From Earliella scabrosa (lineage: Eukaryota; Basidiomycota; Agaricomycetes; Polyporales; Polyporaceae), in assembly GCA_022605405.1 (NCBI GenBank), contig JABYQQ010000026.1:186001-250000 (forward strand): DNA of 64,000 nucleotides, read 5' to 3'. The translations under genes were made by a program, and so were the position numbers. Under the pieces are notes generated by a model. That model did no database searches. It saw only the letters and a program-made list of their open reading frames with translations, and had not been told where the DNA came from. How positions within the stretch are numbered: position 1 is the first letter of the stretch; each line of letters starts with the position of its first letter. Of the stretch, positions 47,361 to 59,539 are shown piece after piece.

Positions 47361-50300
47361 ATGACGGCTGTCATTCCCAGTCCCCCCGCTGTCCCCTTCT
47401 TGGGACATGTCAATACCCTCGACCGAGAGGTCCCAATTCGGTCCCTCGATTTGCTCGCCCGACAGTATGGCGAGATCTTTGAGCTCAACATTTTGGGTGC
47501 GCCAACCCTCTTCTTCCTCTCCTCAGACACGGTCATTCATCCCTATGTCGCATTCCAGGGGCTCAGAGAATCTTCATCAATTCGTACGCTCTGCAGAACG
47601 AAGTGTCCGACGAGAAGCGATTCAGGAAGAAGGTCGCCGGCTCGTTGTTGGAAATCCACAATGCCGCACCAGGCGATGGTCTCTTCACCGTACGCTATCC
47701 GTCGCCCTGTCTTTCTGTTACGCAGACTCCATGACGTTTCCGTGCAGGCCCACAACGAACAACCAAACTGGCACATTGCTCGCACGTATCCCGCTTCCCT
47801 CTCAGCTTCACACGATTGCTGACGAGACATTCACAGACCGCCTCTTGATGCCGTGCTTCGGCGCAGCAAACATCCACAACATGTTCGACGGCATGGTCGA
47901 CATCGTGTCCCAGCTCGTGCTCAAGTGGGAGCGGTGAGCTACGAGCTATCTGCTATGCACCGTCGTATGTCCACTCATGTGGTGTTCTCGCAGGTTCGGA
48001 CCGCAAACCTTGATAGATCCTGCGGCGGACTTTACGCGCCTCACGATGGACGCTGTCGCTCTGTGCTCTATGTCTTACCGGTTCGTCCAATTGCGTTATC
48101 TCCTCTCCGCGCTGGCATTTGGTTCCTGACGCCTGTGTCCTTACAGCCTCAACTCGTTCTATAGAGTGAGTGCTGCTCTGGGTGGTAACCACTCACCAAG
48201 AGATTGTACTGACGGAAATAAATAGGAGGAGCCGCACCCGTTTGCCACCGCCATGTCAGACTTCTTGATCGAGGCCGGGCGACGTGCCAATCGTGCCACC
48301 CTCGTTCAGGCCTTGATGCCGGGAGTGAACGCCAAGTACGAGGAGGATCAGCGTATCATGAGCGAATTGGTCGGAGAGAGTACGTGGCTGTTACTAGCGG
48401 AAGGGGCTGCTGCTGACTGCCGGGGATGCCAGTTCTACAGGATCACCGTGCGAACCCGCCCGAGAAGCCCGATGTCGTGCAAGTAATGCTGACGGGGCGC
48501 GATAAGGAGACGGGCGCCGGCTTGTCTGACGAGAACATCAAGTCAAACGTGTGTACGATATCAATCGCTCAATCCTCGCGCTCATGTGCCTTCTCACAGC
48601 TCCTCACTTTCCTCATTGCTGGTGAGCTGGATCTCTCGCCTATATGGACATCTCCACATGTCTGACATCATATTTTCCGCTCAGGACATGAGACAACATC
48701 TGGTCCGTAGCAGCAATGAGTGATACATCGTTCACTACTGATGTTATATGCATATCAGGCATGCTCACGTTCACACTCTATTATCTGCTCAAGAATCCCG
48801 AAGCAATGCGCAAGCTGCGCGAAGAGATCGACACCACGCTGGGCGGCCGCCCGATGACCGTCCAAGACGTCAACACGCTGCCCTACTTGCTTGGTGAGCA
48901 TCATCACCACTGGATTCAGATGTTCCCTTTCATGATAACACTTGTCCAGCTACCATGCGCGAGAGTCTCCGACTGGGTCCTAGCGCCCCCGCCCGCACGG
49001 TCATGCCGGTCGAGGACACGGTGATCGGAGGCAAGTATGCAGTCAAGAAGGGCTCTTCTATCATTATAAACGCGTGGAACACCCATCGTGATCCCAAAAT
49101 GTGGGGTGAAGACGTACGTTGTCGGGTTTACCTCATGCAAGCACAGCGGTACAGTTCGACTGACCGGTTTCAAATAGGCAGACAAGTTCCGTCCGGAGCG
49201 CATGCTGGACTTTGACTCGCTCCCGGTGCGTCTCCTCCTGATCTAACTATATTCACGGCTTGACGTAGGGCGTTTTCAATTACAGCCAAACGCGTGGCAG
49301 CCATTCGGGTTCGGCATGCGAGGATGCCTCGTGCGTACCCAACGATGTATTCCTACTGGCGCTCTGAAGTACTGACCATCCCTCATGACAGGGCCGTCCC
49401 TTCGCATGGCAAGAGGTGCAGCTCGTGCTCGTCACGATCTTCCAGCGCTTCGACCTCGTCATGCACGACCCCACATACGAGCTCGAGATCAAACAGACGC
49501 TTAGCATCAAGCCCCACAACTTTATCGTCCACGCGCTCCCGCGCAAGGATAGACCGCGCCTGCTCGCGACCCCCTCGTCCGCGCTCCTTGCACACGAGGC
49601 CCCCGCGGAGCGCGCCCCGAAGGCGACCGTGTCGGCCGCGGCGGCGAACTTGCAGCCGCTGTACGTGCTGTATGGGTCGAACACGGGCAGCTCGGAGAAT
49701 TTCGCGCAGCGCCTCGCGTCTGCTGCTGCCGCCCACGGTACGTGCCGTTGAGAGCGCTAACACGCATGTGGTTACTCACGGTATTCACCAGGCTTCCGCG
49801 CATCGATCGGGACGCTCGACTCCGCCGCCGGACACCTCCCCAAAGACGGGCCAGTGCTCGTAGTGACAGCGTCGTACGAAGGCCAGCCGGCCGACAACGC
49901 CGCGCACTTTGTCAACTGGCTCGAGAACGTGCAGGACGCGGCGGCGTTTGCGGGGATCAAGTTTGGCGTGTTCGGATGCGGGAACAGGGACTGGGTGAAC
50001 ACGTACCAGCGCGTGCCGAAGCTCGTCGATGGGCTCCTTGGGACGCACGGGGGCGTGCGGCTCGTTGAGCGCGGAGAGGGCGACGCGTCTGCTGCGGAGT
50101 TCTTTGAGGTGTTTGATGAGTGGGAGAAGGCGGTTTGGGAGAAGCTTGGGAAGGTGCGCACCCGCAAGCGCTTTCGAGAAGTTGAAATCGCGCGGTTGAT
50201 GGTAATGCTGACCTTTGTTCACTATGATTTCATAGGAGTACGGCACGACTGGGAGCGCGGAGGTAACGGGCCTGCAGATCAAGAAAGTCTCTGGGGGCGC

Positions 50301-51783
50301 CGAGCGTGCGGAGATTCTGCGCCAGAAGGACACCGCCCTTGGGACTGTCGTCGAGAACAGGGTGTTGACCGCTCCTGGAGCACCCCCCAAGCGCCACATC
50401 GGTAGGGGCCCATTCTTGGTGTCTTGCATATGTGCCTAACGGACCAGGATGCAGAGCTCGAGCTACCCGAGGGTATGACGTACAGGGCTGGCGACTACCT
50501 CGCTATGTGAGTGACTCCTGGCGTTCGTCGTGTGACCTGACACTGACTACATACCCGTTGATAGTCTCCCTGTGAACCCCGAACGAGTTGTTCGCAGGGT
50601 AATCGCACGTTTGGGTCTGTCGGCGGAAGATGAGGTGAGTATCTACGGCGGCACGTGCACATGCATCCCTGACACCCCTTGTTGCAGATCGAGCTCAACT
50701 CGACCGCGCCGACGTCTCTCCCCGTCAACAAACCCATCAGCGTCTACAACCTCCTCAGCGGCTACGTCGAGCTCCAGCAGCCCGCTACGACTCGCGACCT
50801 CGATCTCCTCCTCAAGGCAAAGAACTCCGAAGCGTCCACCAAAGCGCTCCACGACCTCGCCGCGAACTACGCAGAGAAAGTGTTCAAGCCGCGACTGAGC
50901 GTGCTCGACATCCTAGAGGAGAACAAGGACATCGAGCTCTCCCTGGCCGCATTCCTCGAGATGCTCCCCTCGATGCGCATCCGCCAGTACTCGATCTCGT
51001 CCTCCCCGCTCTGGAACGCCCAGCACGTCACACTCACGCTCAGCGTCGTCGACGCCCCCGCCGTCTCGGGCCGGGCCGAGCCCTTCCTCGGCGTCGCCTC
51101 GACGTACCTCGCGGGCCTGCGTCCCGGCGACAAGGTGCAGCTCTCCGTGCGCGCGTCGAGCGCCGCGTTCCACCCGCCCGCGGACCCGACCGTGCCGCTC
51201 GTGATGGTCTGCGCGGGCTCGGGCCTCGCGCCGATGCGCGGGTTCCTGCAGGAGAGGGCGATGCAGAGGAAGGCTGGACGGGAGGTCGCGAGGAGCTTGT
51301 TGTTCTTTGGGTGCAGGAACCCGAAGGATGACTATTTGTATGGCGAGACGGACTTGAAGGAGTGGAGCAAGCTTGGGGTCGTCGATGTGCGGCCGGCGTT
51401 CTCGAGGGCCTCGGAAGAGTCGCTGGGCTGTCGTTACGTGCAGGAGTATGTGTCTCGCTTTCTAGTATGTTTGGATGCTCGCTGACGTGCTGGTCGCGCG
51501 ATGACAGCCGCATCCGCCACGACGGGGAAGAAGTGGCCAAGGCGTTCGCGGAGGGTGCGAAGGTGCGTCACGGTTCATCTTCATCTCCCATCGAGTCTCG
51601 CTCGATCCCATCCTGATGCCCCTCCTCTAGATCTATGTGTGCGGCGCAGGCAGGATCGCGGCGGGCGTGAAGGAGGCCATCGTTCGGTTCATCAAGGAGC
51701 AGAAGAAGACGGACGAGGCGAGCGCTCTTGCTCACTTTGAGAAGATCATGAATGGCCGCTATGCAACTGATATCTTCGAGTAA
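47361..51783 (+). CDS. CYP505-like self-sufficient P450 (heme + reductase fusion), copy 3
   Basis: Starts MTAVIPSPPAVPFLGHV. About 21 introns of about 50-65 bp were traced, all needed to keep the frame. Seen in order: [50 protein letters not shown], the heme loop WQPFGFGMRGCL (Cys codon 49325-49327), [11 protein letters not shown] domain ([22 protein letters not shown]), [72 protein letters not shown] and GRYATDIFE before TAA at 51781. The intron after WHIA (47782-47836) begins with GC, not GT. The linker after the heme domain holds AHEAPAERAPKATVSAA, shared with copy 5 and the relic but not with copies 1 and 2. Probably functional; fatty-acid substrate inferred. Confidence 0.87.
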
Positions 51784-52335
51784 AGTCCTTCTTCAATCTG
51801 GGCTTCTTGTTCTCCCGACGGCGTCCTCGTGTACGATTGTGCTTGTATCCGGAATCCGCAGACCGTGTATCATCGTCGAATCCGTTATAGGAGATCTCAT
51901 TTCGCCCCTCGTCACCATGTTAACAGTGACAGCATCTCATCTCGTGGTTCGATCTGGAATGTGGTGACGTGCTGTTTACGGGTGCATTTTCGCGACATAC
52001 TGCTCCAGGCTCCTCTATAGCTTCTCAGTGGTACTCGCTCAACATCAGGAAAAATCGGCTTGACTACATGGCGCTGTGTAGGGTATGTAGGCCCGATAGC
52101 CGGGTAGGCAAGTCCCTATTTAGATAGCGTTGATTAGCCCACAGCCACACACTGTAGGCGCAGATAGCGCGTATGACAGATAAGTAGTCGCACATAGTCG
52201 GTCATGGTTATGCCGGAGCACCAGACAGGGTTCTAATGGCACTCGGAACAACCTCCGGGACATGTAGCTTCGCATTGGGGCATACTATCATAAATAAACA
52301 GATACTAGTAGAGTACTGGTCGCCTGTCCAAGCAG
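51784..52335. other. Junction between P450 copy 3 and the Plavaka-type element
   Basis: Holds the P450 3' flank and probably the left end of the transposon. No terminal inverted repeat could be fixed by eye. The run GTCGCACATAGTCGG at about 52187-52201 resembles GGCGCATATAGTCGCG near 59053-59068 on the right side, but in direct orientation. Confidence 0.35.
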
Positions 52336-55073
52336 TCACGCTGATCCTCCGGCCTCCACCTGCGCTGCACGTCTTGCATCCACGCGAGCCTGCAAACGCT
52401 GACGTGTCAGCGACGTTAATCCGGTAGGAGGAGCGGACACGAGCGCCGCGCCTGCTGCAAGACTAACAAGATGTAGGAAGTTAGAACAGCTCCAGACTCG
52501 GAGACACACATGTTGGCATCGGTGTACGTACCGTGCATCGTCATGCAAGCGTGCAAGAACCGTCTTAGACTCCTCCTCATCAATCGCAATCCATTCCTCA
52601 ATGGATGCGAGATGCCGTACATAGGTCTTTTTGTAGTTCTTCTCGGAAAATTGCGTATCGAGTGACGCCGCTGCACGGTAGATGCCATCCGCCCAACGAT
52701 CAAGTCCGAAATGGATCTAGAAGCATTTCAATGAGTATAGAAATTGAACGAGGATGTATGCCGCTGTGAATGTGAATGAACATACAGCGGTAAAGACGAG
52801 CGCCAATGTCACGGGCCGGATGGGAGAGAAGTTGCTCGAGAATCGGATCCCGACGCTGTGCGAATCCCGGAACCATTCATTGCGAATCAGGTTACTGATA
52901 ATCGCATTTTGGGCAAAGCCATCAAGGGTGTCGATGTCCTGTAGAACAAAGAGCAACCGATCATCAGTTAACGTAGGTCGCGTATACTAGTAGTGTCCAC
53001 GCCGGCTACGAACCTGGTAATGAAAGACAGGTTCCGGTTCGTCGCCGTCACCATGAATGAGTCGTGTGTACCGACTTCGATTCTCGAGCTTGGCGGCTTC
53101 CGTCGTATTGGGCGAAAACTGATAGCTGGCGGCGATGAGTTGCAGTGCCTTGTTCCTGAGCGTGCTTCTCGCGTTCGAGGTACGCTCGGTTATCTGTGAG
53201 TGAATGGGTATCAGCACGCAGGGCCTACAAGTCAACCCACAACGTACAAGCCCTTTAACTCTATCAGTAAGCTTGTAGTCGAGCTGCGTTTTGTGGCACT
53301 CCGAGGTCCATGCAGTCCTCGCCCATATATCTTGTGTCTTCGGGTTGGGCCAGGGATCTTCAGTGCAGACACGCACCTCGAAGTCACGGCATGACGAAAG
53401 GATCATTTTCGTGACATGCGGTTCGTAGTCGGAGGCTTTGGGGTCCCCAGTCGGGTTCTGGCCATTCCGGAATGGGGGCTCAATCTGAGGACCTGGTGAA
53501 GGTGCGCTGCTTGTCGAGGCATGTGGCAGAGGACCCTGAGAACGTAATAGGGCAGTGAGCATGACAAGATGAGCATGTGCATGTCGGATACTTACCAACG
53601 TAGGAGAGCGCGAACGGCGCCGAGATCGTGATGACGGCGATCGGGATCTACGGCGCTGTTGGGTGCGCCGAGATGCTGAACTTGAGCGAGGTCGTTGGGC
53701 AGTGCGCGGGGAGCGGGATTGTCTTGTATGACGAGAGCGAGAACGAGGGCGAGAACGAGGGCGAGAATGAAGGCGAGAGCGAGAGCGAGAACGAGAGTGA
53801 GAGCGTCGGATGGATCTGGGAGATTGCGAGCGCCGACGTGTTGATACACCACTGGGGGTACGAGAACGGTAACGAGGCTGATGCAGACTCGGAGAGCGAG
53901 AGGCATGCCGGCCTGCCCTAGGACTCGAAGAGCGAGGGCGGTATGTTGACCGACTCGGAGTTCGAGAGCGAGGACGGGATATCGAGCGACCGTCCGGAGA
54001 GCTTGGGCGGGGGCCGGGCGTCGAGTGACTAGCAGACCGCGAGGAGTGCACGTAGTTACCTGGTGAGTGAGAGCGGCGCGTCGACTGCCTAGGACTGCGA
54101 GGGCGGGGTGCTGGCTGACCTGGGGTGCGAGAGCGAGAGCGGCGTGTGGACTGACGAGGAGAGGGAGAGCGGGTGTGGTGTGCAGGCGGGCGGGGACGGG
54201 AATGCGAGCGGGAGCGTGCGCGGTTGCGGGAACTATCCGTCTGGTCCCGCTCAGGGCGTGGGGCGCTGCTGTGGTGACTGGACTCCTTGGGAGGGGTACG
54301 TCGGGTGGACTCGTTCTGCGGGGCTTGAGAGGAGGAGCGAAGATGGTTGTCAGCGCGTGCCGAGATCACTCCCGGGGTGACATACCTGTATCTTGTGTTC
54401 CCGAGGAACCCCCTTCAAGTTGGTCATTCTCTGCTGGCGGTGTCGGCCTCGGGGTGGTAGACTTTGATACCGGCGCCTTGGGATCCCCCGCGCGACGGAG
54501 GTTCAGTTTTTTGGGGGTTGAGGACTGGTTCGGATCGTAGATCCCACGCGATTCGAACTGTATAGTAAGGGGTTAGTGCGGGACGTGTGATCACAGGCTA
54601 GGAATTCACATACCATGGATTTACTCCGGCGTGCCTCAACGATACTCTCATCCTCGTCCTCGCTCTCTGGCCCTAACTCCCCGTCGAGTTCCTGGTCAGC
54701 TGTCGCACTGTCTAACCACCAGCATAAGACCGTATTGACCTTGACAGTAAATAGGAACACTTACTCTCGGCAGTCTGTGCCTGTTGGGCCAGCAGACGGG
54801 CATTCTCCTTTTTAAGCTTGTCAATTTGGCGTTGCAGTTTGCCATCGTGCTCTTGATCTGTGTGCGCGAAGTGTGTGAATAGGGTAATAGCGAGGTGCAG
54901 TGATGCAAAACCCGGCTTGCAAACGTACCGAGTTTGGCCTGCTTCTCAGTGACCTTGCGCTTGCGACGCGTCTTGCGTCCCGGAGGGTCTTGCCTGTCTG
55001 AATCATCGGTCTCGTCCTCTTCCTCAGGCGGGGATGATGCCTTGCGCTTCGAGGTCTGCCCTTTTCGTGCCAT
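52336..55073 (-). CDS. Transposon-associated Arg/Ser-rich protein with DUF6532-like C-terminus
   Basis: Divergent partner of the transposase gene. The start at 55073 (MARKGQTSKRKASS) leads to a basic stretch (PPGRKTRRKRKVTEKQ, likely nuclear signal), then after an intron a coiled-coil (KLQRQIDKLKKENARLLAQ) and an acidic exon (ELGPESEDEDES). A very long Arg/Ser/Pro-rich exon (about 53.6-54.4 kb) follows. The C-terminal exons read NKALQLIAASYQFSPN, FAQNAIISNLIRNEWF, SSNFSPIRPVTLALVFTAV and FGLDRWADGIYR...YVRHLASIEEW, an order that resembles the basidiomycete DUF6532 domain. Stop at 52336. Exon borders in the middle are approximate. Its function is unknown; a DNA-binding or regulatory helper of transposition, like TnpA of CACTA elements, is a guess. 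Confidence 0.6.
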
Positions 55074-55309
55074 GAGAGCCCAATGGCGCGAGAGGGAGCA
55101 GTGGGATGGGGAGCTACGTCAACGAAGTTGGTGGTCGAGAGGGAGAAAGAAAGCAACGTGACTGCATGCGCCGGGCGGAACCGGGTAAGTGGGGCGGGCC
55201 TTGACTCGATCGAGCAGCGATCGGAAGAGAGCATCGGCGGCCACTGGCAGCCACTCTGGACTCCGAGTCTCTCTCTCAAGTTCACCACACGCATCCGAGT
55301 CCTCCGCCC
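55074..55309. promoter_or_regulatory. Bidirectional intergenic promoter of the Plavaka-type element
   Basis: These 236 bp separate the start codons of the two divergent transposon genes, so both promoters must lie here or in the leaders. No clear TATA box is visible. Confidence 0.45.
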
Positions 55310-58300
55310 ATGCCATTCTGCGAGTTCTGCAATCAATACATCGAGACTGAGCAGGGAGTCAGATCTCATGTCAAGCAGAAGGAACCTTGTCGACTCGCCT
55401 ATGAACGTTCCATCTCAGCTGCCGCTGAGCAACACGTCGCGCAAAGCATCCCTCCACATGTTGATCACTCCTCGTTCACTTCTGGCATTGATCGCGCATG
55501 GACACCACCACCGCTCGCAGCACAGGACGACTCTCAGGCGGGGATCCCACGATCACCTCGATCTCTGGACGGTGACAATTCTGGTCGCGCGGAGAAACGG
55601 CGTCGTGTCACTGTGGAAGAGGTCCCCGACATCGAACAGGGTGGTCTCCCTAGCCGTCCATGGGTCGAAGACTTTCCTCGCGAGGCAGGAACACCGCTGC
55701 GGGACGGTCAGACACACTTCGAAGAGATACGAGCACGCAAAGCCTCACAATCCGAGTCGCCGTGGGCGCCGTTTGAATCTGAAGAAGAGTGGGAGTTAGC
55801 GGAGTGGTTGATGAAGTCGGGAATCAGCCAAAAGGCATTGGACAAGTACCTCAAGCTACCCATTGTACGTCATGTTGGCATCAAAGACGCGAAGTCCATC
55901 CGATGTGCTCATATCTTGTAGACCCAGCGGCGCACATCTCCGTCGTTCCGAAGCAGCTATCTCTTCTACAAGAAGATCGATGACTTACCGGGAGGCTTTG
56001 CCAAGTGGAAGGTCGAGTTCTTTGAGGCGGTTGGGGATGAGAGGGATGAGGACGGCAATCTGCGCATCGAACGGGTCGAGCTATGGCGACGCGATCCCGT
56101 CGAATGCGTGCGCGAGCTTCTGGGAAATCCTCTCTTTCGACAGCACATGCGTTTTGCTCCTGAAAGGTTGTATGCCGATGGGGAGGGTAAACAGCGCATG
56201 TACAGCAACATGCACACGGCAGAATGGTGGTGGGATCTACAAGTGAATACACTCTCATTACCATGCACCCGTGTCTGGATCGAGGGAACTTACCTAGTAC
56301 CATCCCATAGATGCTTCTACCGGAGGGCGCGACCATTGCGCCGGTCATTCTCTCATCGGACAAGACGACGCTATCGCGTATGAGCGGCGACAAGACGGCA
56401 TGGCCCGTGTATCTCACCTTGGGAAATATTGACAAGTCCGTCCGACGCAAGCCGTCGTCACATGCCACCGTGCTTCTCGGATACCTCCCCGCCCCAAAGC
56501 TGGAGTGCTTCTCGCCCAAACGACGCGCCCTTGAAGGCTATCGGCTTTTCCATCAGTGTATGCGAGCCATCCTAGAACCTCTTATCGCTGCGGGGAGAGA
56601 AGGCGTCGAGATGGTGTGTGCTGACGGTCGAGTCCGCCGGGTCTATCCGATACTCGCCGCGTATATCGCAGACCACCCGGAGCAATGTCTTGTCGCAGGG
56701 TGCCAGGAGAACTACTGTCCCAAGTGTTCTGTCGAGCCCAACAAGCGCGGCGAACCCGTCTACTCCTGCCTCAAGGACCAGCCCTCCGTCGCGTCGATCC
56801 TTGCCAAACACTCTGCTGGTGAGACTAGTCCCGAGTTTGATGAGCTCGGGTTGCGCGCGATCGAGCCGTTCTGGGATGGCTTACCCCATTGCGATATCTT
56901 CGCCGCCATCACCCCTGACATCCTCCACCAACTCCACAAAGGTCTGTTCAAAGACCATCTTGTCAGCTGGGCAACGAAGTCGATCCAAACGGACGGTGCA
57001 GGCGAAGTCGACCGTAGATTCAAGGCCATGCCGCGGCATCCAGGACTCCGTCATTTCAAGAACGGCATATCGATAGTCGCGCAGTGGACGGGGACCGAGT
57101 TCAAGAACATGGAGCGCGTCTTTCTGGGGACTGTGGCAGGCGCCGCGCCCGACGTGAGAGTCATCAGGGCCGTCCGCGCGGTTCTCGACTTCATATACTA
57201 CGCACACTTCGAGACGCACACCGACGACTCTCTCCATGCTCTCCACGCTGCCTGGCGCGAGTATCACGAAAACAAAGCGATCTTCGTCACACTTGGCATA
57301 CGCAAGGATTTCAATTTTCCAAAGGGTCATTCGACCGAACACTACGAGCGCTCGATTCGCCAGAAGGGCACTGCGGACGGCTACAGCACCGAACACTCGG
57401 AGCGCCTCCACATTGACTTTGCGAAGCTCGCGTACGGTGCTAGCAACAAGCAGTCGAGTTATCTCAAGCAGATGACTCGCTGGCTCGATCGTCAAGAGGC
57501 CGTCCATCGCTTCAGTGCCTACCTCGACTGGGCGATGCCCGAACGGGCAACCAGCACCGTTGAACGCGAAGACTCTCTGAGTGACGACGAGGAGGACCCA
57601 CAAGCAGAGGAGGACCGGGTGGAACCCGCGGTTGATGCCAGCGGGCTGGGGTCAACTCAGCGCGGAGACAGCTTGGAGGCGAGTGCAACACCTACTACCG
57701 GTACGCCGATAGACATCGTGTCAGGTAGCAGTTCTGCCCCGCAGCGTCTCAACGCAACCGAAGACCCATTCATTCGCGGTTACTCTATCGCGAAGGTCCC
57801 TGCATATCCGTCGCTCACCGTAGCCCAACTCATTCATGAGTTTGGCGCAACTGACTTCATCCGGTGCCTCTCCGACTACCTCCACAAAGTCTCTATCGGC
57901 AATGCACGCCGTCTCAACCACACGTCCATTCCCATCAACGATCTCTCTCGTCTGTCCGCCTACAAACAATTCAAAGTTCGCCTACCCGTTATCAAGCAAG
58001 TGTCCTCGGACATCTTGATCGATACGATTCAAGCTGCGCCGGCAAAACCATCACGGGGACTCATTCCATCCGCTCCACCGAAGATGTCCGTCGTCCTCGT
58101 TCGAGACTCCACCCGTCCGGTGCCTGGGTCCTCTGAAAACGCTGACGCGACTCCTCCCAACCCACTGGAAGGTTCGTAGTTTATACATTCCTCCGTCGCA
58201 TGGCCACGCTGAGATGCTAACACTCTTTGATCCCCCAGGACTTCGTGTAGCTCGTGTCCGCGCAATCTTCACGCTGCCCTCTTCGTATGACGCTGCTATC

Positions 58301-58594
58301 TTCGACATCCACGACCCACTGGCATACGTCGAGTGGTTCACGCCCTTCCAAGTGGTAGATCCAGCTACTGGTATGTACATAGTGTCACACTCCACGCGCC
58401 AGCACCGACGTTTTGCTTCAATCATCCCGATTACTGATATCATCCGTACTTGTCACCTCATACCGGTTTGGGGAAAGAGAATAGACCCCTCATGGACATC
58501 AGATACTGTACTAGACCGTTGTACCAAATTCTTTGTCAATCCCTACTTACGGCATCATGACTTTGTACTATTCCGATACCTTAGCCAGAAATGA
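55310..58594 (+). CDS. Plavaka-type transposase
   Basis: Four exons (55310-55864, 55922-56242, 56311-58171, 58239-58594) with consistent phases give about 1,030 residues. The N-terminus FCEFCNQYIETEQGVRSH...C is a C2HC zinc finger, as usual in Plavaka transposases. The core contains LYADGEGKQRMYSNMHTAEWWWDLQ (as split pieces), VILSSDKTTLS, KTAWPVYLTLGNIDK, RRKPSSHATVLLGYLP, YCPKCSV, PDILHQLHKGLFKDHLVSW and STEHSERLHIDFAK, all hallmark segments of this CACTA-related superfamily of basidiomycete DNA transposons. The frame is open over its whole length, so the element may be recently active. It lies between the two duplicated P450 units of the right half. Confidence 0.88.
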
Positions 58595-59013
58595 TGACAC
58601 TTCATATCCACGACGCGGCACGCCTGTATGTTATGACAGCTATGACGCCCTACATGATACTATACGGTCGCAAGCGAGGACTATGTGCGCTACCACCGCT
58701 ACTGACCCCTGGGTGAGCGCTATGTGTATTTTGTTTTTTCCTGATGAAGGTGAGCGCGAGAAGTTGCCAGACAAGCCCGAGCGAACGCAAGATCAGTGGA
58801 AGCACAGATCGGAATAAAAGAGAGAACGGGAGAAGCAGGCCGGATGCGAGATTCTGCACAGGTGGACGCGAGATTGTACAAGGCGGACGCCCCACAGGTA
58901 CAGGCAGAGGGACACAGGACGCACTCCGGGATACGGTCTTCAAATGCGCAGATCCTGTGTCAACAAAAGTTAGGGCTCACCTCCACACCGGCATGGGAGC
59001 TCGTAAGACTTGC

Positions 59014-59062
59014 TATATGCGCGTACGAGGGGCGTATATGCGCGTACAAGGGGCGCATATAG
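59014..59062 (+). repeat. Short tandem repeat near the transposon's right side
   Basis: The unit TATATGCGCGTACGAGGGGCG (about 22 bp) occurs twice in a row with one change (ACAAGG for ACGAGG) and is followed by CATATAG. It may be a subterminal repeat of the Plavaka-type element. Confidence 0.55.
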
Positions 59063-59539
59063 TCGCGAATCTACATATAGCAGTCAACTTAGCAGGGATA
59101 ATGCACGGACCTGTGCCCTGGCAGCTAATCATGCTCGTTGTCCGACGTACGAGTCCCCCCGTACTTGAACTTTGGTCGTGGAGGTGCAGTAGAGGAGGGG
59201 CAGGTGGTGGTACGAGGAGAAGAGTAGAATGGGCCATGGGGGCCCGGGGGCGCACGATGATCGATGACGTCGCGACGTCATACGGTCACGGGATCGAAAG
59301 GCGTCTAGCAGTCGGCCCAGGCTCTGCCACGCTCTGCCACCAAGGAACTTAGGCCTTAGCCTGAAGAACGTCTCAAGCTGATCTCAAGCTTCAGGCTTGT
59401 AGGCCCGCCTTCCTCACCTGGCTCGTATTCTTCGCCATCTTGCGCTCTCTCAGCGGCCTTTGTCTTGACTCACACAGGAACCACAACACGAGGCCTGAGG
59501 CGAGTCGGGACTTGTTGAACGTGAACAGTTAGAATGGCT

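Noticed and set aside
53628..53921. Plus-strand frame coding for an acidic Glu/Ser/Asn repeat protein
   Set aside because: It is the complement of the Arg/Ser-rich repeat exon of the minus-strand gene, which has the better context.
52187..59068. Possible terminal repeats of the transposon (GCACATAGTCG on the left, GCATATAGTCG on the right)
   Set aside because: The two runs are in direct, not inverted, orientation and short, so they cannot be accepted as terminal inverted repeats.
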